Positions 19,091 to 26,900 of a stretch of DNA of 51,642 nucleotides are shown here, one piece after another. Made by a program: the position numbers and the translations under genes. The first letter of the stretch is position 1; each line of letters starts with the position of its first letter. The notes beneath the pieces are model-generated. The model made no database searches. It was given only the letters and a program-made list of their open reading frames with translations, and was not told the DNA's origin. This DNA is from Calditerricola satsumensis (GTDB lineage: Bacteria > Bacillota > Bacilli > Calditerricolales > Calditerricolaceae): contig NZ_BMOF01000011.1 of the NCBI RefSeq assembly GCF_014646935.1, positions 1-51,642 of the forward strand, in the 5' to 3' direction.

Positions 19091-19879
19091 ATGAAAGCGA
19101 TTCTGTTGACAATCGGAGATTTTCCGGTTCGATCGTACGGCCTCGTGGTTGCACTGGCGATTGTCTTGGCGGTGGGCGTTGCCAGCTATATGAGCCGCGG
19201 CACCGCCTATCGGCCGCACATCCTCAACCTTGCCCTCTATGCCGTGGTGGGCGGGCTGTTGGGAGCGCGGTTGTGGGAGGTGCTCTTTTTTCAGTGGGAC
19301 TACTATTCGCGCCATCCCGGCGAGGTGCTGGCGATTTGGGAAGGCGGGGTGTCTATCCAAGGGGCGCTGGTTGGCGGGTGGGCGGCTGCCTTGTGGTACG
19401 CACGTCGGCATAAGCTCGATTTTTGGGAACTGAGCGATGTGGTGGCTCCGGCGCTGGTGTTTGGTCAAGGCATTGGCCGCATCGCCTGCTTGTTGAACGG
19501 CGACGCCTACGGTTCGCCGACGGGTTCCGGTTTTGGCCTTGTCTATCCGCCGGGAACCGCCGCCTATGCCGCGTACGGCTCGCAGCCGCTCTGGCCGGCG
19601 GAAGTGTGGGAAGGGCAATGGGACATGATCGTGTTCGGCTTGCTGCTCATGCTGAAAAACCGCCCGTGGCCGAAAGGGTTCATCTTTTTGGCGTACGCCA
19701 TCCTGTACTCGGTGGGCCGGTTTTTCTTGGAGTTTTTGCGCGGCGATTCGCCACGGTACCTGTTTGATTGGACGGCGGCGCAGTGGACGAGCGCAGTGAT
19801 CCTCGTTCTCGCCCTCGCGGCACTGGCCGTCCGGCTGGGAAAAGGGCGAAGGAAGGCGGGGGTGGCGGACGGAACGTGA
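19091..19879 (+). CDS. prolipoprotein diacylglyceryl transferase-like membrane protein (variant Lgt)
   Basis: A 262-residue protein with about seven membrane helices and the overall Lgt layout. Lgt attaches diacylglycerol to the lipobox Cys of prolipoproteins. The signature here reads GRIACLLNGDAYG. The Asn that follows GRxG in classical Lgt (E. coli N146) is Cys, and the FHGG-type His (E. coli H103) is replaced in SIQGA. The late RFFLEFLRGD arginine/glutamate segment is kept. It lies among lipoprotein copper oxidases, so it may be specialised for them or have a different role. ATG 19091 follows AGGAGGG. Confidence 0.8.
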   Translation: MKAILLTIGDFPVRSYGLVVALAIVLAVGVASYMSRGTAYRPHILNLALYAVVGGLLGARLWEVLFFQWDYYSRHPGEVLAIWEGGVSIQGALVGGWAAALWYARRHKLDFWELSDVVAPALVFGQGIGRIACLLNGDAYGSPTGSGFGLVYPPGTAAYAAYGSQPLWPAEVWEGQWDMIVFGLLLMLKNRPWPKGFIFLAYAILYSVGRFFLEFLRGDSPRYLFDWTAAQWTSAVILVLALAALAVRLGKGRRKAGVADGT

Positions 19880-19883
19880 AAAG

Positions 19884-19911
19884 GCCCGCGGTCGACGCCG
19901 CGGGCGTTTTT
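19884..19911. terminator. bidirectional terminator between convergent genes
   Basis: GCCCGCGG (19884-19891) and CCGCGGGC (19898-19905), followed by GTTTTT on the plus strand and CTTTTC on the minus strand. Confidence 0.85.
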
Positions 19912-19919
19912 GCGCCTGC

Positions 19920-20798
19920 TCACCGCACCATGAGCGTTCCGGTCATGCCCTGTTCGGCGTGGCCGGGCAGCGTGCACGCAAAGGTGTACGTGCCGCGCTC
20001 CAGCGGGATGAACGTCATCGTGGCCGTCTCTCCCGGTTTGGCGTGCAGGTGCCAGGCGGAACGTCCCGCGCCGTGTTGCGCATGCACGCGGGGCGGTCCG
20101 TCGCCGTGGGCTTGCGCGCGGAAGCCTTCCAGGTGAAGGTCGTGCTCCGCCGCGCCCCGGTTCACGAGGGACAGGGTGACCGGTTGGCCGGCCGGCACGG
20201 AGAGCGTCTTCGGCTGATAGGCGAAATCGACGGCGACAACCTCCAACCGAAGCGGACGCGGGCGGTCGTCTCTGGCCAGGGAAAGGGGCGAACCCTGACG
20301 TACATAGGCCAGGAGCAACAAGAGCAGCAAACCGGAAACCAGAAACGGCCGGCGGAACAGCGAGACGAGACGGGGGCGGGCTTCTTCGGCCAACAAGGCC
20401 AAGAGCAAAACGGTGACGCACGCGAAAAGGGTGAACGCCAGCTTCAGGAAGGTATCGGCTCGCTCGGGCGGCAGCATGTCATGGGTCATGGCTCCCATCA
20501 TGCCGCCCATGAGGCCGGACAGGATCCCTTCCAGTGTGGCCATGGGTGAGGAGGCCAGGGCGGAAAGCGCGCCAAGGAGCATGGCAAAGCCGCCCCCAAT
20601 CCATAAAGCGGAGAAGAGGTCGCCGGTGAGCGCAGCTGTGCCGGCGCCGACGGTAAGGCCTCCCGCCATACCCAGGGTCATGGCGGCCATGCGGGCCGAC
20701 TCCATGGACAACTTCCGGCGCCACCGCCGGCAGCAGACCGTCACGCCTAGGCTGATGAGGGTGACGAGCAGCAGCGTGGTCCACACCAGGTCAGGCAT
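19920..20798 (-). CDS. polytopic membrane protein with C-terminal cupredoxin domain
   Basis: A 292-residue protein. The N-terminal ~180 residues carry about five hydrophobic segments, including a Gly/Met-rich stretch (GLMGGMMGAMTHDM). Residues ~185-292 form a cupredoxin-like beta domain with type-1 copper ligands plausible in EHDLHLEG (His), FACTLPGH (Cys, His) and a following Met (EQGM). Thus a copper-binding domain is anchored on the outer membrane face, possibly as acceptor or donor for the oxidases. Start ATG 20798 follows GGAGGTGCC. It is divergent from the second multicopper oxidase. Confidence 0.75.
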   Translation of the reverse strand: MPDLVWTTLLLVTLISLGVTVCCRRWRRKLSMESARMAAMTLGMAGGLTVGAGTAALTGDLFSALWIGGGFAMLLGALSALASSPMATLEGILSGLMGGMMGAMTHDMLPPERADTFLKLAFTLFACVTVLLLALLAEEARPRLVSLFRRPFLVSGLLLLLLLAYVRQGSPLSLARDDRPRPLRLEVVAVDFAYQPKTLSVPAGQPVTLSLVNRGAAEHDLHLEGFRAQAHGDGPPRVHAQHGAGRSAWHLHAKPGETATMTFIPLERGTYTFACTLPGHAEQGMTGTLMVR

Positions 20799-20873
20799 GT
20801 TGGCACCTCCGTTTCAGGCGATGGGGTATCCATGTGTATGGCGCCGGGCCGACGGGTAGTCCCTTTTTTCCGG

Positions 20874-20926
20874 ACACCGTTCCGCCACATTTTCTTCACG
20901 CGTTTCTCACACAGCCCCTTTACGAT
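20874..20926 (+). promoter_or_regulatory. four 11-bp-phased TCAC repeats and -10 of the second multicopper oxidase
   Basis: ACAC, CCAC, TCAC and TCAC start at 20874, 20885, 20896 and 20907. TACGAT (20921-20926) follows the last repeat by 10 nt. The segment CGCCACATTTT (20884-20894) is identical in the repeat array before the F510_1955 gene. This is the pattern of a tandem OmpR/PhoB-type operator replacing a -35. Confidence 0.7.
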
Positions 20927-20935
20927 AGACGGCAA

Positions 20936-20971
20936 AAGCGGGTTCCGCTTCGAAAGGGGCGGTTTCGCCCC
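20936..20971 (+). other. two adjacent hairpins in the 5' leader of the second multicopper oxidase
   Basis: AAGCGG-GTT-CCGCTT (20936-20950) and GGGGCG-GTTT-CGCCCC (20956-20971). They would lie in the ~100-nt leader. No T-run follows, so they are more likely to be RNA stability or processing elements than a terminator. Confidence 0.4.
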
Positions 20972-21033
20972 GTTTCCGGTGAACCGGCACAAGAGAGGCG
21001 AACGTTCACCATTTCCTTGAGGAGGGAGAGACC

Positions 21034-22686
21034 ATGCGCGCATTCCACGGGAAGTGGAAGGTGGCGCTTCTGGTTTTGGCGTTGGCGGTGCTGGCCGGCT
21101 GTTCGAGCGCCGACAAGGGCGGCACAACGGAGCACGTTGGCGGCCACGGCGCGGCGCCGGCGGCGACCGTCTCGAGCAAGCCGGCCCAGCCGACGAACGT
21201 GTTGCGTCCCGACCAAAACGGCGAAATCCAGCTGGTGGCGAAGGTAGCGAAGCAAGAAGTTGCCCCCGGTGTCGTGAAAGAGGTGTGGACATACAACGGC
21301 AGCGTGCCCGGCCCGGAAATCCGCGTCAAGCAGGGCGAGACCGTGCGCGTGCGCTTCAAAAACGAGCTCCCGGTTCCGACGACGATCCACTGGCACGGGC
21401 TGCCGGTGCCCAACGCGATGGACGGCGTTCCCGGCGTGACGCAAAACGCCGTCAAGCCGGGCGAAGAGTTCGTGTACGAATTCAAGGCGACCGTTTCCGG
21501 GACGTACATGTACCATTCCCACCAGGACAGCGCCAACCAGGTCGACCGCGGACTGTATGGCGCGATCGTGGTGGAAGAACCCCAGTCGGCTTACGATCGT
21601 GACTACACGCTGATGCTGGACGAGTGGATGAAAGACGACAACGCGGGCGGCATGGACCACGGGGCAATGGGCGGCATGATGCACGGATCGGGTGACGGCA
21701 CGGCGGGGCAAAACATGGAGGGCATGCACGGAACACAGGGGACGCAAGGCATGCAGGGCATGCACGGAGGAAGCGGCGGTGCCGCGCAGGAGATGTCGAT
21801 GACCGACATGATGCGGCAGCACATGAAGCTGTACGACATCTTCACCGTCAACGGCAAATCGGGCTCCCTCATCCCGCCGCTTAAGGTGAAGGAAGGGGAG
21901 CGCGTGCGCCTTCGCCTGATCAACATCGGCACCCTGCCGCACGCCCTGCACCTTCACGGCCATGCCTTCACCGTCGTGGCGCGCGACGGCCAGAGCGTTG
22001 CCGAACCGCGGCCGATGAAAGACCAGCTCGTGACCGTCGCGCCGGGCGAGCGCGTCGACATCGCCTTCACGGCGGACAATCCCGGAACCTGGTACCTGGA
22101 ATCCCACGATGAGGGAACGGCGGCCGCCCCGGGCATGAAGGTGGCGATCCAATACGAGGGCGCATCGAAGCAAACGGACCGGCCCAACGAAACAGCCAAG
22201 CTGCCGGGGGTCGATTTGCTCAACTACGGGAAAGCGGAGAAAGGCCCCTTCACGCTGGATCAGAAGTACGACGTCGAATACACGATGGAACTGGGCACGG
22301 CGATGGGCAAAACGGGGATGGTCTTCACGATCAACGGCAAAACGTTCCCCGACACGCCGCCCATCCGCGTCAAGAAAGGCGATCTGGTCAAGGTGCGCCT
22401 CATCAACCGGTCCCCGATGGACGAGCACCCGATGCACCTGCACGGCCACTTCTACCAGGTGCTGAGCAAAAACGGCAAGCCGCTGACCGGCGCCCCGGTG
22501 ATCAAGGACACGCTGAACGTCAAGCCTGGTGAAGAATACGTGGTCGCCTTCCGCGCCGACAACCCCGGCCACTGGATGTTCCACTGCCACGTGTTGCACC
22601 ACGCCGCGGCGGGCATGGTGACGCAGGTGCGCTACGACGGGTATCAGTCGAAGGTGAAGCCGGATCCGAACGACAAACCCGAGTAA
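21034..22686 (+). CDS. multicopper oxidase lipoprotein (second copy, Met-rich)
   Basis: A 550-residue three-cupredoxin oxidase. The lipobox is VLAGC (near residue 23). Copper ligands are HWHG, YMYHSH, HPMHLHGHF and HCHVLHHAAAGM, and a degenerate ALHLHGHAF lies in the middle domain. A Met/Gly/His-rich insert (residues ~205-265, repeated GMHG, GMQG and MMHG) should bind Cu(I), as in CueO/PcoA-type oxidases. It probably detoxifies Cu(I) at the cell surface. ATG 21034 follows GAGGAGGGAGAG. A phased-repeat promoter precedes it. Confidence 0.93.
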   Translation: MRAFHGKWKVALLVLALAVLAGCSSADKGGTTEHVGGHGAAPAATVSSKPAQPTNVLRPDQNGEIQLVAKVAKQEVAPGVVKEVWTYNGSVPGPEIRVKQGETVRVRFKNELPVPTTIHWHGLPVPNAMDGVPGVTQNAVKPGEEFVYEFKATVSGTYMYHSHQDSANQVDRGLYGAIVVEEPQSAYDRDYTLMLDEWMKDDNAGGMDHGAMGGMMHGSGDGTAGQNMEGMHGTQGTQGMQGMHGGSGGAAQEMSMTDMMRQHMKLYDIFTVNGKSGSLIPPLKVKEGERVRLRLINIGTLPHALHLHGHAFTVVARDGQSVAEPRPMKDQLVTVAPGERVDIAFTADNPGTWYLESHDEGTAAAPGMKVAIQYEGASKQTDRPNETAKLPGVDLLNYGKAEKGPFTLDQKYDVEYTMELGTAMGKTGMVFTINGKTFPDTPPIRVKKGDLVKVRLINRSPMDEHPMHLHGHFYQVLSKNGKPLTGAPVIKDTLNVKPGEEYVVAFRADNPGHWMFHCHVLHHAAAGMVTQVRYDGYQSKVKPDPNDKPE

Positions 22687-22710
22687 TGTCTTTGTGTGCG
22701 GAATCGGGAC

Positions 22711-22750
22711 GACCAGGGAGAGGAATGCTCTCCCTGGTCTTCTCCTCTTC
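22711..22750 (+). terminator. hairpin terminator after the second multicopper oxidase
   Basis: GACCAGGGAGAG (22711-22722) and CTCTCCCTGGTC (22728-22739) form a perfect 12-bp stem, followed by a pyrimidine tail (TTCTCCTCTTC) with few consecutive T residues. Confidence 0.7.
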
Positions 22751-22864
22751 GACGAAAAACGGCCATCGCCGCCTGCTGGATGAAAACGTCAATCCGCGGA
22801 GAAGCGGAGCGCAGGAACGGGGCGCAGGGAGAAGCGAATACAAGCCAACGGGGAGGGAACCGGA

Positions 22865-23062
22865 ATGAGGAAAACGGGGAAGGCGTGGATTTTGGCGGCC
22901 GCCTTGGTTGGCATACTGGCCATCGGCGCGATGGGAAAATGGGATTTCGCCCTGTTCGGGATGGCCTTGCTTTGTCCGTTGGCCCACCTGTTGTTCCACG
23001 GTCGTCATACGGGGCATGGGAACCGCTCTGACCACAACCACCGCATCTCGTCTCATGATTGA
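22865..23062 (+). CDS. DUF2933 family small membrane protein
   Basis: A 65-residue protein with two hydrophobic stretches (residues ~8-22 and 26-43), ending in LLCPLAHLLFHGRH and a His-rich tail (HGNRSDHNHRISSHD). The CPLxHLxxH core is typical of DUF2933 proteins found beside copper and mercury resistance genes. The conserved Cys and His may bind metal. ATG 22865 follows GGGAGGG. It probably starts the operon running to 26802. Confidence 0.8.
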   Translation: MRKTGKAWILAAALVGILAIGAMGKWDFALFGMALLCPLAHLLFHGRHTGHGNRSDHNHRISSHD

Positions 23063-23117
23063 TGGGGTCGCGTGAGCCGGAAATGCGTGAGTTTGTGGCG
23101 GAAAGGAGGATCGGCTT

Positions 23118-23432
23118 GTGGTGCCGTTGAAGGATCGCCTGGCGCGATTCTCCGCCGTGCTGACATCCGGCTTGGCCTGCCTGGCCTGAATCCTGCCGGT
23201 CTTGGTGGTTCCGCTCGGTCTGAGCGGCGCGCTCTTTTCGACGATGGCGTTCTTCGCAAAATACCAGTGGTGGTTTGTGGGCATCAGTGTTGGTACGTTG
23301 GCCGTTGCCCACTACCTGACATGGAAGCGTCGGCACGTGGTGCCGAGGACGCATGTGATGGTGTTGTGGGCCGCGACATTTCTTACGCTCGGTAGCGTGA
23401 TGTTTGTGCTGTACACGTATGGGTATATCTAG
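23118..23432 (+). CDS. MerT-like membrane protein with in-frame TGA (candidate selenoprotein)
   Basis: GTG 23118 lies 8 nt after a canonical AAAGGAGG (23102-23109). The frame runs 104 codons to TAG 23430-23432, interrupted only by TGA 23187-23189 at codon 24. Reading the TGA as selenocysteine gives SGLACLA-U-ILPVLVVPLGL, i.e. C21-x-x-U24, with U three residues before the Pro, where MerT-type transporters have a Cys (CCLGP). Three membrane helices are predicted (about 11-40, 50-68, 80-100), as in MerT. The only start after the TGA (TTG 23202) has no ribosome binding site. A SECIS-like hairpin follows. The alternative is a nonsense mutation. Confidence 0.6.
23211..23227 (+). promoter_or_regulatory. 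candidate bacterial SECIS hairpin
   Basis: CCGCTC (23211-23216), loop GGTCT (23217-23221), GAGCGG (23222-23227). The stem is six GC-rich pairs. The loop begins 27 nt after the TGA and starts with GG, as in the E. coli fdhF SECIS apical loop, which contains GGUCU. The hairpin lies inside the coding frame, where bacterial SECIS elements occur. Confidence 0.5.
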
Positions 23433-23452
23433 AAGGAAGCGGGTCGAGAACG

Positions 23453-23860
23453 ATGCCCACCCGAATCGTGTGGATCGCCTTGTTGGGCCTGCTGCTGGTT
23501 GTCGTCATGGGAATGGTTGTCGTTGTGGCGCAGCAAACCGGTTCTCGTTCGTCGACGGCATGGGAGTCTCTTTCCCCGGAAGCGCTGGAAAATGAACTGG
23601 GGAAAAGCGAGATGGTCATTGTCGACCTGCGCGAACCGGAGCTGTATCGGAACGGGCACATTCCTGGCGCAATCAACATTCCGTTTTATACGTTTCAGGC
23701 ACGCTATCGGGAGCTGGACTCCAAAAAGCGGATCGTCTTCGTATGCCACACCGGACCGATGGGCGAAGCAAGCGCGCAGTTTTTGGTGGAAAAGGGCTAT
23801 GCGCGCGTGGCCAATCTGGAGGGCGGCATGGCGCGGTGGCGCGGTCCGGTGACGCGTTGA
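23453..23860 (+). CDS. membrane-anchored rhodanese-like protein
   Basis: A 135-residue protein with an N-terminal membrane helix (residues ~5-27) and one rhodanese domain. The sequence shows VIVDLREPELYRNGHIPGAINIP and the active-site loop beginning with Cys in VCHTGPMGEAS, where the Cys would carry a persulfide. The domain probably faces outward. It lies in the copper operon between the MerT-like protein and the two-component system, suggesting thiol or sulfur handling linked to metal stress. ATG 23453 has only a distant AAGGAAG. Confidence 0.85.
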   Translation: MPTRIVWIALLGLLLVVVMGMVVVVAQQTGSRSSTAWESLSPEALENELGKSEMVIVDLREPELYRNGHIPGAINIPFYTFQARYRELDSKKRIVFVCHTGPMGEASAQFLVEKGYARVANLEGGMARWRGPVTR

Positions 23861-23892
23861 CCGAGGCGTGCCGAGCGTGAGGGGAGGTTTTC

Positions 23893-24588
23893 ATGCGCAT
23901 TTTGGTGGTGGACGATGAAGCGCCCATGCGCGCGCTGCTTCGGCTGTTTCTCGAACAAAACGGGTTTGCCGTTTCCGAGGCGGAAGACGGCCATGCGGCG
24001 CTGGCGCGCGCTCGTGCGGAGCAGCCGGATCTTATCCTTCTCGACATCATGTTGCCGGGCCTTGACGGTTGGCAGGTGTGCCGCATGCTGCGCGAGGAAA
24101 GCGATGTGCCGATCATCATGCTCACCGCTCGCGACGACGTCCGCGACCGGGTGGCCGGCCTCGATGCGGGAGCGGACGACTACCTGGTGAAACCGTTTGC
24201 CGAGGAGGAGCTGATGGCCCGCATTCGCGCCGTGCTGCGCCGCGCCAAAAAAGCTGGTGACCGGCTTAGGGCCGGTCCTTTGGTCGTCGATTTGCGCGCA
24301 AGAGAAGCCTCTTGCCACGGGCGACGCCTGGCCTTGACCCCGAAGGAGTTTGACCTTCTTGCGCTGCTCGCGCGCCATCCGGGCCAGGTTTTCGATCGCG
24401 AGCAGCTCATTGAACGGGTGTGGGGATGGGATTACGAGGGGGACGTGCGCACGGTGGACACCCACGTCAAAGCGCTGCGGGCGAAACTGGAGGAAGCCGG
24501 TTGCATGCGCGACCTGATTGAAACCGTGCGCGGTGTGGGGTACCGCTTTGCCCCCCAAACCGCGCGGCCCGGTGGCGATCGAGCATGA
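23893..24588 (+). CDS. OmpR/PhoB-family response regulator
   Basis: A 231-residue regulator. The receiver domain (residues 1-~118) has acidic D7-D8, phospho-acceptor D51 (LILLDIMLPG) and K101 in LVKPF. The C-terminal winged helix contains LTPKEFDLL and the recognition segment RTVDTHVKALRAKL. It is a likely activator of the island's copper genes, two of whose promoters carry four phased 11-bp TCAC repeats and one two. Its stop overlaps the histidine kinase start by 4 bases. Confidence 0.95.
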   Translation: MRILVVDDEAPMRALLRLFLEQNGFAVSEAEDGHAALARARAEQPDLILLDIMLPGLDGWQVCRMLREESDVPIIMLTARDDVRDRVAGLDAGADDYLVKPFAEEELMARIRAVLRRAKKAGDRLRAGPLVVDLRAREASCHGRRLALTPKEFDLLALLARHPGQVFDREQLIERVWGWDYEGDVRTVDTHVKALRAKLEEAGCMRDLIETVRGVGYRFAPQTARPGGDRA

Positions 24589-25973
24589 TGCGCCTCAAGT
24601 TGGCCACCAAGCTGGGACTCTTGCTGTTTGCGCTGCTCAGCCTGCTCTATTTGCTGCTGGTGGCGGTGCTGTATGTGAGCTTCAGCCGTTCGCTGGCGGC
24701 CCAGGTGGCGGAGGATTTGCTCCACCGCGGCCACGGCCACGCCGAGGTGCTCGGCCGCCGGTGGGGGGAGGAGGCGCTGCACCATGTGGCCGAGATGGAA
24801 CGGCAAACCGGTTTGATCGCCGCGGTGGTGGATCGGACGGGAACGGTGCTGGCCCAGTCGGACCCGCTGGCCCCCGAACAGGTTCGGTACCTGAAGGTGG
24901 ACGCGCGCGCCGCCGTGCACCGGGAAGGGGTTGTTGTGACGCGGAATTGGCGAACAGAGCCGTACATCGTCACATGGTCGCCCGTGTTTCGACATGGCGA
25001 ATGGGTGGCCACTGTGGTGCTGTTTGAGCCGACGGAACCCCTCCGGCGCGACCTTGCGGCTTTCAAGTGGGCCAGCTGTGTCGCGTTCGCCTTTATGACC
25101 GTGCTTTCCCTGGCGCTGACGGCCGTGTTGTCCAAGCGGCTGACCGAACCGCTTCGGGAAATGACCGCCGTGACGTCCGCCATCGCCGAAGGGGATTATT
25201 CCCAGCGCGTCGACGTGCGCGGGAGCGACGAAATCGCCTGCTTGGCCGCGTCCATCAACCGGATGGCCGACAGCCTGCAGGCGTACCGCGCGCAGCAGTC
25301 GGCCTTTTTGGCCGACGTGTCCCACGAGTTGCGCACGCCGCTGACCTACATTCAAGGGTACAGCGAGGCGCTCAAGAAGGGCTATGGGGACGAGGCCCAG
25401 CGCCGGGCGATGGCGGAGACGATCCACCGGGAAGCGAGCCGGCTGACCCGCCTCTTGCAGGACCTGTTCGCGCTGGTGCGGATGGAGGAGCCGTCCTTTC
25501 AACTGCACCGGGAGCCGGTCAACCTCGGGCAAACGGTGGAAGCGGTGGTGGCGCGCATGGCGCCGGCCTTTCAGGACAAGGGCATTGCGCTTACGGTGGA
25601 GGCGGCCGGCGAGCCGCTGTGGGTGGACGGCGATGCGGCGCGCTTGGAGCAAGTGTGGATCAACCTGCTGGACAACGCGCGCCGGCACACCCCGGCGGGG
25701 GGACGGGTGACGGTGCGGCTGTTTCGCGAAGCGGGCGAAGCGGTGGTCGAGGTGCGCGACACGGGGGAGGGCATTCCGCCGGAAGAGTTGCCGCGCATTT
25801 GGGAGCGGCTGTACCGCGTGGAGAAATCGCGTTCGCGGACCCACGGCGGCGCCGGCCTCGGGCTGGCCATCGTCAAGCGCATCGTCGAGCTGCACGGCGG
25901 TCGGGTGGGTGCAGAAAGCGAGTGCGGAAAAGGGGCGACGTTCATCGTGCGGCTGCCCCTCCGCCCGGCGTGA
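24585..25973 (+). CDS. sensor histidine kinase of the copper island
   Basis: A 462-residue membrane kinase. TM1 is at ~10-31 and TM2 at ~163-183, enclosing a ~130-residue sensor domain with a His-rich start (HRGHGHAEV ... LHHVAEM) that could contact metal. HAMP spans ~184-236. The phosphorylated H247 is in DVSHELRTPL. ATP-binding boxes are N (NLLDNARRHTP), G1 (DTGEGIP) and G2 (GGAGLGLAIV). It is translationally coupled to the response regulator. The ligand is inferred to be copper or thiol stress from context only. Confidence 0.93.
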   Translation: MMRLKLATKLGLLLFALLSLLYLLLVAVLYVSFSRSLAAQVAEDLLHRGHGHAEVLGRRWGEEALHHVAEMERQTGLIAAVVDRTGTVLAQSDPLAPEQVRYLKVDARAAVHREGVVVTRNWRTEPYIVTWSPVFRHGEWVATVVLFEPTEPLRRDLAAFKWASCVAFAFMTVLSLALTAVLSKRLTEPLREMTAVTSAIAEGDYSQRVDVRGSDEIACLAASINRMADSLQAYRAQQSAFLADVSHELRTPLTYIQGYSEALKKGYGDEAQRRAMAETIHREASRLTRLLQDLFALVRMEEPSFQLHREPVNLGQTVEAVVARMAPAFQDKGIALTVEAAGEPLWVDGDAARLEQVWINLLDNARRHTPAGGRVTVRLFREAGEAVVEVRDTGEGIPPEELPRIWERLYRVEKSRSRTHGGAGLGLAIVKRIVELHGGRVGAESECGKGATFIVRLPLRPA

Positions 25974-26055
25974 GGCGAGCGGGACACATCCAGTCCGCGC
26001 TGCCGGACGTCGGCCGGTGCGCGCGAAGAGGAGAACCGGAAAGGGGAAGGGATCC

Positions 26056-26802
26056 GTGTGGTACGAGTGGTTGAGCGCGATCAGTCGCGCGTTGTCGGAG
26101 CCGTTTCTGCAATTGTCCCAGGCGACCACGGTTCCTGAGCTTTCCGCGTTGGTGTTGGGCATGGTGGGGGCCTTTGCGCCGTGCCAGCTGACGGCCCATG
26201 TGGGCGCCTTGGCCTATTTTTCCGAGCGTGCAGCAGGCGAGCGGTTTTCGGCGAGCGAACTGGCGTGGTATCTCGTGGGGCGAATGGCCGTCTACACCGT
26301 TTTGGGGGTTGCGGCGTACCTGTTGGGGAAGGAATGGGGCAACCAGCTGATCCCGCTCTTTTCTTGGTCGCGCAAAGCGCTGGGACCGCTGTTGGTGCTC
26401 ACCGGCTTGGTGATGCTCGGCTGGCTGCGCTGGAGGAAGGGGATCGGCGGCCGGCTGGAAGCGTGGGGCACGCGCCTGGCCCTCCTGCTTGCGCCGCGCG
26501 GACGGGCCTTTCTGCTGGGCGTCGCCTTTTCCCTCGGCTTTTGCCCGACGATGTTCCTGCTCTTTTTTGGGCTCCTCATCCCGCTCATGTTTTCCAGCGC
26601 TTCCGGCCTGCTGTTGCCGCCCCTCTTTGCCCTCGGAACGGCGGTTCCGCTGCTCGTCGTGTTCGGCCTGTTGTATGGCACGGGCGCTTCGCGCTCCCTC
26701 GTCCGCGCGTTGCGGCGGTTTGGGCACGGCCTGACGCGTGCGGTGGGGGCGGTGTTTGTGCTGATCGGTTTGTTGGACACGGTTACGTACTGGACGCTGT
26801 AA
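26056..26802 (+). CDS. CcdA/DsbD-type (TauE/SafE-like) membrane protein
   Basis: A 248-residue protein with about six membrane helices. Pro-Cys motifs lie in both halves (GAFAPCQLTAHVG and LGFCPTMFLLFFG), the arrangement of the CcdA/DsbD transmembrane domain that moves electrons across the membrane through a Cys pair. It would supply reductant to extracytoplasmic thiol proteins, fitting the rhodanese, Cys-rich and copper proteins beside it. GTG 26056 follows GGGGAAGG. It is probably the last gene of the operon beginning at 22865. Convergent with hsp20. Confidence 0.82.
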   Translation: MWYEWLSAISRALSEPFLQLSQATTVPELSALVLGMVGAFAPCQLTAHVGALAYFSERAAGERFSASELAWYLVGRMAVYTVLGVAAYLLGKEWGNQLIPLFSWSRKALGPLLVLTGLVMLGWLRWRKGIGGRLEAWGTRLALLLAPRGRAFLLGVAFSLGFCPTMFLLFFGLLIPLMFSSASGLLLPPLFALGTAVPLLVVFGLLYGTGASRSLVRALRRFGHGLTRAVGAVFVLIGLLDTVTYWTL

Positions 26803-26900
26803 GCGCCCTGTAAACCGAACGGTTTCCGCGTAAGTCATGCGTCATGTGAGGAATGGGCACCGCAAGCCGGTCGAGGACGGGCGAAGAGCGCTTCCGCCGC

